A stretch of 5,236 nucleotides of DNA from DASYUM01 sp036001225 (GTDB taxonomy: Bacteria; Methylomirabilota; Methylomirabilia; Rokubacteriales; DASRDR01): NCBI GenBank assembly GCA_036001225.1, contig DASYUM010000233.1, positions 1-5,236 on the forward strand, in the 5' to 3' direction. Both the position numbers and the translations under genes were made by a program. The notes below the pieces were generated by a model, which had not been told where the DNA came from, did no database searches, and saw only the letters and a list, made by a program, of their open reading frames with translations. The number at the start of each line of letters is the position of its first letter. The stretch's first letter is position 1. Below, piece by piece: positions 1 to 5,197 of the stretch.

Positions 1-1852
1 GGTAGTCGGTCTCGTAGAGAAAGAGGTCGAGATCGGCGCCGGGCTGGTCGGGGTACGTCCGCGTGGTCGTCTTCTCCAGCCAGACGATGGCGACGCGCAT
101 CCGCTTCGCGGCATTTGATTTGATCCACGGGTTGAAGAAAAAGATCTCGCGGTCGAGATCACGGGCGCAGTTGTAGCCGGAGACGGCGCCCGAGAACACC
201 CTGTCGTCGTCGCTGCTGCCCTCGAGGCGGATGATGTCGTCAGCGCGCGCGGCCTCGATCTCGCCAGCCCCGATCTGCCGCTGGATACCCCGCATGACCG
301 ACCAGCTCGCCGAGGCCATGAGGATCGCCCGGGTCCGTTCCGGGCCGATGCTGGGGTCCCGAGTTTTCAAGAGGGCCGCCGCTCCGGCCACCATCGGCGC
401 CGCTATGCTCGTCCCGATGTCGGAGATGATCCAGGGCTCGTCGTCGCTCAGGGTCACGATGTTCACCCCGGGCGCGAGCACCTCGGGCTTGTAGCGGTCG
501 CCATGGCGGGACACCGGCGGGATGTCGGCCGACCACGGGTGGAGTCGGTGCCCCGTCCGGCGGGGGGTCCGAGCGTCCACCATTCCGACCGCCAGGACGT
601 TGTAGCCGACGGCCGGCGATATCACGTGGGGACCGGTCTGGGGGACTTGGCCGACGGCCGCGACGATGACCTTCCCGAACCCGCGGAACCGGTAGACGAG
701 CTCGTCGAAGCTTCGCGCCAGGAAAGCATAAGTATCTCTCTTCTCGGGCGCAACTCCGAAGCTCGCGTTGAGGATCTGCGCGTAATGACCCAAGGCCCAT
801 TCGGCCCGGTTGACGATCTCCTCGGGTGAACCGCTGCAGGAGCCGCCGACCCACAGCTTGGCCTCGTGGGCGATGCCCCGGTAGACCGGATGCCGGCTGC
901 GGATGACGCCCGCCACACGCATGGTGTGGGCGCCCGGACACGCGTAGACCGTATCCTGGATCACGGGGCCGAGATACGGGTTCGGCGCGACGCGCCCGCC
1001 CGCGTCGAGCACGGCGACACAGGCTAACCGGGAGGGACCTGTGCAGTTGCCCGTGATCCCGCGGGCCCAGACCTTGTCGGCCCGGATGGCCTTCGCGGCG
1101 ATGTTCAGCTGCGGCTCGATGAGGTCGGCCGGCGCCGCGCGGCCGACGTCAGGGGGAGAATCCGCGACCCGGTTGAGGTAGATCCGGTCGACCTCCGGCC
1201 AGGCGCCCACCACTCGGATCGTCGCTGGCGTGAGGGCGGTGTAGACGAGGGGCAGATAGGTGGCGGTCGCGACGGGGTGGGCTTGGAGGCGCAGGTGCTC
1301 GGCCACCGGCAGGACGACCGGCGCGACGACCGCGGCCCATTGGGCAGGGGAGCGAGGCGGCTCGGGGGTCGGCGCGGGCCCGGCGGCCGGGGCGTCGGCG
1401 GGCTCGCGGAGCCAGATGATCACGGGGATCGCCTCGTCCGGCGCCGCCCCGGCCAAGTGCTCGGCCAGCGCCGGCTCGAGCCGCCCGTAGCGCGCGGCGT
1501 GGGCCGCCCGCTCGGCGGCCTCCAGCGCCTCGGGGTCGACGGCGCCCCCGCTCGCATCGAGCGAGACGCGGACGTACTGGTCGGTGCGCCGATTCAGCAC
1601 CTTGTAGGCGAGGGCGCTTCGGCCGAGCAGCGGGTAGCGCGCCGTCGCGGCCGCGAGAACCCTCCAGTCGGCCGGCTGGCCGCCGTGCCGGGCCGCCGCG
1701 ACGGCCTGGGCCAGCGGCGCGAGCACCTGCGAGGCCTGCGGGTCGAGGTCGGCCGGCGGGGCCGGCGGCGCGCCCGTCCCCAGGGTCGCCAGGGCGCTGG
1801 CGGCCAGCACCGCGATCAGGATCATCGCCCACGTTCTGGGATGACGGCTCAT
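1..1852 (-). CDS. Secreted subtilisin-like (S8) serine protease, C-terminus cut by window edge
   Basis: Reading from ATG at 1852, one frame stays open for 617 codons to the window edge. Residues 1-27 look like a Sec signal peptide: Arg-rich start, then MILIAVLAASALATL. About 28-140 is uncharacterised. About 140-230 resembles an I9-type prodomain, with VIIWLREP near 144 and EVDRIYLNR near 220. The catalytic domain follows: Asp283 in VAVLDAGG, His309 in AHTMRVAG, Asn362 in NASFG (the substrate-binding SLGG region of subtilisin) and Ser482 in GTSIAAPMVAGAAALL. After it, from about 555, comes a beta-sandwich-like region (RMRVAIVWLE, then ADLDLFLYE), common behind bacterial subtilase domains. Known family role: endopeptidase matured by removal of the propeptide. 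Oddities: the segment aligning with the oxyanion motif AAGN reads AAVGQ, giving Gln402 instead of Asn, and the Asp and His motifs are off-consensus. An AGGAGG lies 6 nt before the start, which overlaps the stop of a small upstream ORF as ATGA. The substrate is unknown; the family call is firm. Confidence 0.93.
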   Translation of the reverse strand, partial: MSRHPRTWAMILIAVLAASALATLGTGAPPAPPADLDPQASQVLAPLAQAVAAARHGGQPADWRVLAAATARYPLLGRSALAYKVLNRRTDQYVRVSLDASGGAVDPEALEAAERAAHAARYGRLEPALAEHLAGAAPDEAIPVIIWLREPADAPAAGPAPTPEPPRSPAQWAAVVAPVVLPVAEHLRLQAHPVATATYLPLVYTALTPATIRVVGAWPEVDRIYLNRVADSPPDVGRAAPADLIEPQLNIAAKAIRADKVWARGITGNCTGPSRLACVAVLDAGGRVAPNPYLGPVIQDTVYACPGAHTMRVAGVIRSRHPVYRGIAHEAKLWVGGSCSGSPEEIVNRAEWALGHYAQILNASFGVAPEKRDTYAFLARSFDELVYRFRGFGKVIVAAVGQVPQTGPHVISPAVGYNVLAVGMVDARTPRRTGHRLHPWSADIPPVSRHGDRYKPEVLAPGVNIVTLSDDEPWIISDIGTSIAAPMVAGAAALLKTRDPSIGPERTRAILMASASWSVMRGIQRQIGAGEIEAARADDIIRLEGSSDDDRVFSGAVSGYNCARDLDREIFFFNPWIKSNAAKRMRVAIVWLEKTTTRTYPDQPGADLDLFLYETDY

Positions 1853-2064
1853 GGCAGGCCTCCTCGTGTGTCATCGGCCGATGTGATCATCAGCCGATCG
1901 GCCGCCCGACCTTCGGGCCGCTTCTGGCGAATCCATTCCTCCGAGGCAGTCCCGAGGCTGCGGATCCCCCCTTCTAGTCCAGGCGGCTCCGGTGGTTGTT
2001 CTGCTCGGGCACCCGCTACCACCACCCCGATCACGCTCAGCCGCCCGGTCCGCCCTGCCGTCAC
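1849..2064 (-). CDS. Possible small exported protein (71 aa), coupled to the protease
   Basis: This is a 71-codon ORF with a GTG start at 2064, preceded by a perfect AGGAGG (2074-2079) 9 nt upstream. Its TGA stop (1851-1849) overlaps the protease ATG (1852-1850) as ATGA, the usual arrangement for translational coupling. The N-terminus resembles a short signal peptide: Arg5 and Arg8, then a hydrophobic stretch LSVIGVVVAG (9-18) and an A-R-A cleavage box at 19-21. That would leave about 50 hydrophilic residues, Pro-rich at first (EQPPEPPGLEGG) and then charged (EEWIRQKRPEGRAADRL). I do not recognise the family. Third-position G+C is about 66% by hand count, lower than expected for the GC-rich protease, so a chance ORF is possible. 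If real, it may assist or restrain the protease, but nothing in the sequence shows this. The signals favour a gene; the coding statistics do not settle it. Confidence 0.45.
   Translation of the reverse strand: MTAGRTGRLSVIGVVVAGARAEQPPEPPGLEGGIRSLGTASEEWIRQKRPEGRAADRLMITSADDTRGGLP
1859..1864 (-). promoter_or_regulatory. Shine-Dalgarno of the S8 protease
   Basis: Read on the minus strand this is a perfect AGGAGG, 6 nt before the ATG at 1852. It fixes the protease start and lies inside the last codons of the possible upstream small ORF, as expected for a translationally coupled pair. Confidence 0.85.
1872..1918 (-). promoter_or_regulatory. Palindrome and hairpin cluster upstream of the protease RBS
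   Basis: Several perfect symmetric elements are packed here. CATCGGCCGATG at 1872-1883 is a 12-bp palindrome and GCCGATCGGC at 1893-1902 a 10-bp palindrome. CGGCCGAT at 1875-1882 pairs perfectly with ATCGGCCG at 1897-1904, giving an 8-bp stem with a 14-nt loop. GCCCGA at 1904-1909 pairs with TCGGGC at 1913-1918, a tight 6-bp hairpin. The cluster ends 8 bp from the AGGAGG of the protease. It could be an operator or an mRNA structure affecting translation. No T-run follows, so it is not a typical rho-independent terminator. The symmetry is seen directly; the role is inferred. Confidence 0.4.
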
Positions 2065-2073
2065 GGCGCTGTC

Positions 2074-2079
2074 CCTCCT
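2074..2079 (-). promoter_or_regulatory. Shine-Dalgarno of the 71-aa ORF
   Basis: A perfect AGGAGG on the minus strand lies 9 nt before the GTG at 2064. It is the best evidence that this otherwise anonymous stretch is translated. A second possibility is that it is a leftover from an older gene. Confidence 0.5.
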
Positions 2080-2121
2080 ATCGCGAGTCTGCTCGGAGAT
2101 GACGAAAGCCGAGCCCGACCC

Positions 2122-2289
2122 TCACGCGCGTTCCACCTTCACGCATTTGGAGAACTCGGAGGTGTTGCCGTCGGGATCGGCCGCGATCGCCGTCACGAAG
2201 GCCCTGACCGGGACCGCGGAGCGGAAGGTATGCCGGATGCGAGCCTGCACAGCGGCGAATACCACAATGCGCTCCGGTAAGGGCCACGA
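2122..2289 (-). pseudogene. Remnant of a secreted beta-helix/adhesin-type protein C-terminus
   Basis: Immediately after the TAG stop of the HAF-repeat gene, the same frame stays open for 55 codons and ends at a TGA (2124-2122). The translation ends in RAFVTAIAADPDGNTSEFS followed by KCVKVERA. This matches the recurrent tail 'ATATDxxGNTSEFSxC' seen in parallel beta-helix and CSLREA-type secreted proteins, usually as the last strands of an Ig-like unit. The preceding RHTFRSAVPV fits the 'FT...VPAG' strand expected before it. Everything further upstream of such a protein is missing, since the HAF gene sits there. I therefore read it as a gene relic. An alternative is a 47-residue ORF from GTG 2265, which has GGAG six nt upstream, but it has no signal peptide. 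Another is that it was once fused to the HAF protein through the present TAG. The homology is by eye only. Confidence 0.5.
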
Positions 2290-3156
2290 CTACGGGGATG
2301 CGAGAAAGCCATGGCGCCTCTGGGTGGCATCTTCGTAGTGGCCCACAATCTGCCCCTGAGCGTTGATCCCATGGACCCCGGTACTCCTGGCGCCCGGGAC
2401 ATTGATGATGGCGAAGCGCCCGTTGTTCAAGAGGAAGCTATGGCTGGAACCAGCGGCGAAGTATGTGCCGACAATCTGGCCCCGAGCGTTGATTCCCCGG
2501 AGATCGGTGCTTCTGGCGCCCGGGACATCGATGGTGGTGAAGCGCCCGTTGTTCAGGAGAAAGCCATGTGTGCCGGAATTATCGGTGTACTGGCCCACAA
2601 TCTGGCCTCCATTGATTCCATGGGCCTCGGTGTGCCTGGCGCCTGGGGGATCGATCCTGGTAAAGCCCCGGTTGTTCCTGAGAAAGCCATGGACGGCCTC
2701 GAAGACGTACCTGCCCACGATCTCGCCCCGAGCGTTGATTCCCCAGGCCTCGGTTGTAAAGGCGCGCGGGACGATCTTGCTCGTGTAATTGATGATGGTG
2801 AAGACCTGGTTGTTCAAGAGAAAGCCACGGGTGTGACGAGTGGCGTCGTCGTAAAAGCCGACAATCTGCCCCCGCTCGTTGATTCCAAGAGCCACCGTGA
2901 GCCTGGCGTGCGGGACATCGATGGTCGTGAAGACCCCATTGCGCAAGAGAAAGCCATGGAGGTCCTGGGTGGCGTCGAGGTAATGGCCCACGATCTCGCC
3001 GCGCGCGTTGATTCCGTGTACGCCGGTCTCTTTGGCCTTCGGGACATCGATGGTGGTGAAGGTGAAGCCGAAGGCCTGTGGCGCCGTGACCACGAGCGTC
3101 GGTACGAACGTGCTGAGAAGGACCAGCCCTCGGAGTACGGAGCGTCGGCTAGGCAT
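2290..3156 (-). CDS. Exported HAF-type repeat protein (six repeats)
   Basis: The 288-residue product has an N-terminal export signal (1-30): S-R-R-S-V-L-R, then a hydrophobic stretch ending near APQAFG. This resembles a twin-arginine (Tat) motif with Val where Phe is usual, so Tat and Sec are both possible. The rest is six tandem repeats starting near residues 33, 76, 119, 165, 206 and 248. Each reads roughly FTTIDVPGA, GINARGQIVGxY, HGFLLNNG. This is the signature of the HAF extracellular repeat family, here with HGF instead of HAF. Three or four short strands per repeat suggest a beta-propeller blade, so six blades could make the whole mature protein. Repeat 4 lacks one residue (GINGGQIVG). 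No catalytic residues are apparent; the family has no firm function and is thought to be extracellular. A perfect AGGAGG lies 6 nt before the ATG. Sampled G+C is about 60%, well below both neighbours, which could mean separate acquisition. Confidence 0.93.
   Translation of the reverse strand: MPSRRSVLRGLVLLSTFVPTLVVTAPQAFGFTFTTIDVPKAKETGVHGINARGEIVGHYLDATQDLHGFLLRNGVFTTIDVPHARLTVALGINERGQIVGFYDDATRHTRGFLLNNQVFTIINYTSKIVPRAFTTEAWGINARGEIVGRYVFEAVHGFLRNNRGFTRIDPPGARHTEAHGINGGQIVGQYTDNSGTHGFLLNNGRFTTIDVPGARSTDLRGINARGQIVGTYFAAGSSHSFLLNNGRFAIINVPGARSTGVHGINAQGQIVGHYEDATQRRHGFLASP
2293..3060 (-). repeat. Six tandem coding repeats of the HAF protein (about 123-138 bp each)
   Basis: Units begin near 3060, 2931, 2802, 2664, 2541 and 2415, reading leftwards. 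Spacing is 43, 43, 46, 41 and 42 codons. DNA identity is patchy but locally exact: a 17-nt string at 2413-2429 recurs at 2539-2555, and a 21-nt string at 2521-2541 recurs at 3040-3060. Such identities could allow repeat gain or loss by recombination. The repeats are in frame throughout. Confidence 0.9.
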
Positions 3157-3445
3157 GCGCGGCCTCCTTAAGGGGTTTCCTCTACGGGCCGGTTTCGGCC
3201 CAATCTCCTCGCGCCCGATGACATCTGAGGCGCACGAGTGGCCCTGCGGTCATGCCACCCTCCACCCCCCGACCGCGGATCCGCCATACTTTCAGCCGAC
3301 GCCCCAGCGTGTCTCCACGGCGCCCTGAAAAGGCAAGATTCGAACCACACCGGATCGTCGAAGAAATCATGGGTTGCAGCTCGAGGCGGACGCTTCGTCA
3401 GAGGTGTCGACGAATCTCCGTCAGCCACCATGACGACCTGGTGCG
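3157..3445. other. Intergenic region without a convincing gene
   Basis: About 290 bp separate the large secreted protein from the HAF gene. Short ORFs on both strands here lack ribosome-binding sites and recognisable sequence; one long minus-strand frame crossing it is the shadow of the neighbouring gene. The region probably holds the HAF promoter, but I could not pick out a credible -35/-10 pair. The only symmetric element is a 6-bp stem (TTCGTC at 3394-3399 with GACGAA at 3409-3414), weak and without a T-run. Confidence 0.6.
3163..3168 (-). promoter_or_regulatory. Shine-Dalgarno of the HAF-repeat gene
   Basis: AGGAGG on the minus strand lies 6 nt before the ATG at 3156 and supports that start. 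The surrounding bases (AGGAGGCCGCGC) closely resemble the protease RBS (AGGAGGCCTGCC), so the two genes have nearly identical initiation regions. Confidence 0.85.
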
Positions 3446-5068
3446 CTAGGGCCGGAGGTTGACGACGGCGGTCTCCCACACGCATCGGCCGGCGACCGAG
3501 ATCGCCCGCACCGTGCTCACCCAGTACTGGAGGCGGACGGGATCCCGCCGCACCGTGATGGCATCCCCCATGGCCCTCGGGGCCGCCAGCGCGCACTGGC
3601 CGGTCGGGGTGGCCGGCAGGACGGCGGGCCCGAAGGCCTCGGCCGAGAACGGCTTCACCATCACCAGGCCATGCAAGAACCTGCCGGGGCCGCTCCGCTG
3701 GAACGCCACCACGCTCACGCCGTCGGCCCCCTCGGCGACGCCCGGGAACGAGTCGAAGATCCCCGGGCCCCCGCCGAGCATCAGCTGCTGGTCGATCCGC
3801 GCGAACGCCGCCGCGATCGGGGTCACCTCGACCCGGACCCACATGACGCATGCCGTGGGTGAGGCCGCTCCTACGTGGCACCGCGTGGCGTGGACCGCCG
3901 TGAGGTACGTGACGGTGATCGCCTCTGCCGTCGCCCGCCCTCCGGCCGCCTGCCTGATGCGGGCGTCGCCGGTGTCGAGCCGCACCGCGCTCCGCGGCTG
4001 GGGCGAATCCGGCGGGCTCGCGTACCGCCGCGCGCCCCGCAGCACGAGGCTCCGGAACGTCGGCGGCGTATCCCAGATCCGCGAGACCCGATAGCGGTCG
4101 TCGGAGCTGGTGCCGGTGAACCCGGTGTTGACGAAGTAGACCGGGTCGCGCAGGTCGGCCGCCCACGGACCCGGGCTCTGGACCGGCTGCAGGGCGAAGA
4201 ACGAGCGGTCGCCGGGCGCCGCGGCCGGCTGAAACACCACGGTCCCGGGGAGCGACGGGCAGGCGCCAGTGTTGTGGGACAGGGCGACTTTGTCGAGCAC
4301 GCGGATGACGGCGAAGGTGAAGGCGTTCGTCGCAAACCGATACTGGTCGGTGGTCAGGACGAGCCGCGCCGACCCGACCGTCAGGGTCAGGTCCCCCGCG
4401 CGGCTCGCCAGGGCCGTTCCGCCGTCCCGCTTGGCGTCGATGGCGTACCGGCACCAGTGGTCGGGCTCCAGGTCGGGCGGCTCAGGACTCCGGGACACGG
4501 CCAGGTGGATCAGCGACGTCCCGCTGGCCTCCGTCGTGCCCCGATGCTGCAGCGCGGCGATGTAGAAGCGGCGGTCAGCCTCGTTCTGGTCGAAGAGCAC
4601 CTGGGGGTCGAGGACAGCCCCCCGGTCCGGCGCGCCGAAGAAGGCGCGCAGCGTCTTCGTCTGCAACGGCGCGCCGGTCACCGTGGAGAGGCGGAGCGCC
4701 GAGTTCGCCGCCTGGATCACGCGGCTCACGCCCTTGGCGACGCTCGGGGAGGGCGGGACGACACCGCCCGCGGTCAGCTCGCTGAGACCGGCAAATCTGA
4801 TGAGCACCCCGGGGCTCACGGGAAGCGTGCCCGCCTCACCCACGGCCACGCCGTCGTCGACACCCGGCGCGCGATAACCGCCCGCATCGACGGCGGAGCC
4901 CCGGGTCTGGCTGGCGACCTGGGCGCCCAGCCACGCCGGCGGCAGCCCAAGGACGAGGAATGACGCGCCGGCGATGAGGACCATCGCACGGCCGACGCCG
5001 AATTGACGGGAACCGGCGGACGACGGTTCGTCGCGATCGGTCACGGGCGAAGCTTGGATCCTGCTCAC
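3446..5068 (-). CDS. Large secreted protein of unknown function, probably beta-propeller-like
   Basis: The frame is open from TTG 5149 (567 codons). I place the start at GTG 5068 (540 codons) because GAGG lies 5 nt upstream and the longer version would cover an inverted repeat in the promoter region; the internal ATG at 4984 has no RBS. Residue numbers count from 5149. A hydrophobic export segment (MVLIAGASFLVLGL, 56-69) precedes a possible cleavage after LGA. The mature part shows the order DPQVLFDQ (181-188), RRFYIAAL (193-200), LIHLAVSRS (213-221), RLVLTTDQY (262-270), RIDQQLMLGG (451-460), DSFPGVAEGADGVSVVAFQRSGP (466-488), MGD (527-529), RRDP (534-537) and YWVST (542-546). This pattern recurs in secreted beta-rich proteins of many environmental bacteria, where 'DPxVLYDQ', 'AVSxS', 'IxQQ', 'FP', 'RSxP', 'GDY', 'DP' and 'FW' mark propeller-like blades. 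No catalytic motif is visible. The role is unknown, perhaps surface binding. The TAG stop is at 3448-3446. Confidence 0.85.
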   Translation of the reverse strand: MSRIQASPVTDRDEPSSAGSRQFGVGRAMVLIAGASFLVLGLPPAWLGAQVASQTRGSAVDAGGYRAPGVDDGVAVGEAGTLPVSPGVLIRFAGLSELTAGGVVPPSPSVAKGVSRVIQAANSALRLSTVTGAPLQTKTLRAFFGAPDRGAVLDPQVLFDQNEADRRFYIAALQHRGTTEASGTSLIHLAVSRSPEPPDLEPDHWCRYAIDAKRDGGTALASRAGDLTLTVGSARLVLTTDQYRFATNAFTFAVIRVLDKVALSHNTGACPSLPGTVVFQPAAAPGDRSFFALQPVQSPGPWAADLRDPVYFVNTGFTGTSSDDRYRVSRIWDTPPTFRSLVLRGARRYASPPDSPQPRSAVRLDTGDARIRQAAGGRATAEAITVTYLTAVHATRCHVGAASPTACVMWVRVEVTPIAAAFARIDQQLMLGGGPGIFDSFPGVAEGADGVSVVAFQRSGPGRFLHGLVMVKPFSAEAFGPAVLPATPTGQCALAAPRAMGDAITVRRDPVRLQYWVSTVRAISVAGRCVWETAVVNLRP

Positions 5069-5126
5069 GGCGGCCTCGGGAAGGCGCGTGGTCGACTCAT
5101 TCGGGCTCGCCTCGGCTCCCCCATCT

Positions 5127-5153
5127 GGCCTTGACTTTCCCAACGCCAAGGCC
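5127..5153. promoter_or_regulatory. Inverted repeat GGCCTTG-N13-CAAGGCC in the divergent promoter region
   Basis: Two perfect 7-bp half-sites (5127-5133 and 5147-5153) are centred 20 bp apart, about two helical turns, as suits a dimeric DNA-binding protein. The left half-site overlaps the TTGACT of the plus-strand promoter candidate, so a bound protein would compete with or contact RNA polymerase. An operator role is inference. Confidence 0.4.
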
Positions 5154-5159
5154 TAGCGT
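5131..5159 (+). promoter_or_regulatory. Candidate sigma70-like promoter for the rightward gene
   Basis: TTGACT (5131-5136, five of six matches to TTGACA) is followed after exactly 17 nt by TAGCGT (5154-5159), which matches only three of six -10 positions. Transcription would start near 5166, leaving a leader of about 30 nt before the ATG at 5198. The weak -10 suggests either an activated promoter or a chance match. Confidence 0.35.
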
Positions 5160-5161
5160 CG

Positions 5162-5179
5162 ATACGCATTCTTGCGTAT
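5162..5179. promoter_or_regulatory. Palindrome ATACGCA-TTCT-TGCGTAT
   Basis: A perfect 7-bp inverted repeat with a 4-nt spacer sits on the expected transcription start of the rightward gene, just upstream of its ribosome-binding site. It is AT-rich against the GC-rich background, which makes a chance palindrome less likely. It could be an operator, or a small hairpin at the mRNA 5' end. Confidence 0.45.
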
Positions 5180-5197
5180 TCGCCCGAGGGAGCGGTC

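Noticed and set aside
240..941. 233-codon minus-strand frame over the protease catalytic domain
   Set aside because: It is an alternative-frame shadow of the subtilase domain with no recognisable motif.
1149..1874. 241-codon minus-strand frame across the protease N-terminus
   Set aside because: It is out of frame with the signal peptide and catalytic motifs and gives low-complexity Arg/Gly/Ala sequence. The protease frame carries all S8 signatures.
2091..2114. Stem GCTCGG/CCGAGC with 12-nt loop upstream of the 71-aa ORF
   Set aside because: It is short, has a wide loop and no T-run, and such matches are frequent at this G+C content.
2311..3171. 286-codon plus-strand frame antisense to the HAF gene
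   Set aside because: Its repetitive translation is the mirror of the coding repeats on the other strand, and it lacks a ribosome-binding site.
3337..3346. GGTTCGAATC on the minus strand, like a tRNA T-loop
   Set aside because: The flanks do not form the 5-bp T-stem, and no acceptor, D or anticodon arms can be drawn around it, so it is neither a tRNA nor a supported attachment site.
3394..3414. Stem TTCGTC/GACGAA with 9-nt loop downstream of the large secreted-protein gene
   Set aside because: It is only 6 bp, with a large loop and no T-run, which is too weak to call a terminator.
3168..4454. 428-codon open frame on the minus strand
   Set aside because: It overlaps the large secreted-protein gene in another frame, its translation is Arg/Gly/Pro/Ala-rich as usual for GC-rich shadows, and it has no signal peptide or known motif.
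3875..4963. 362-codon plus-strand frame antisense to the large secreted protein
   Set aside because: It is Arg-rich low-complexity sequence typical of antisense frames in GC-rich genes. The minus-strand frame has an export segment and ordered beta motifs.
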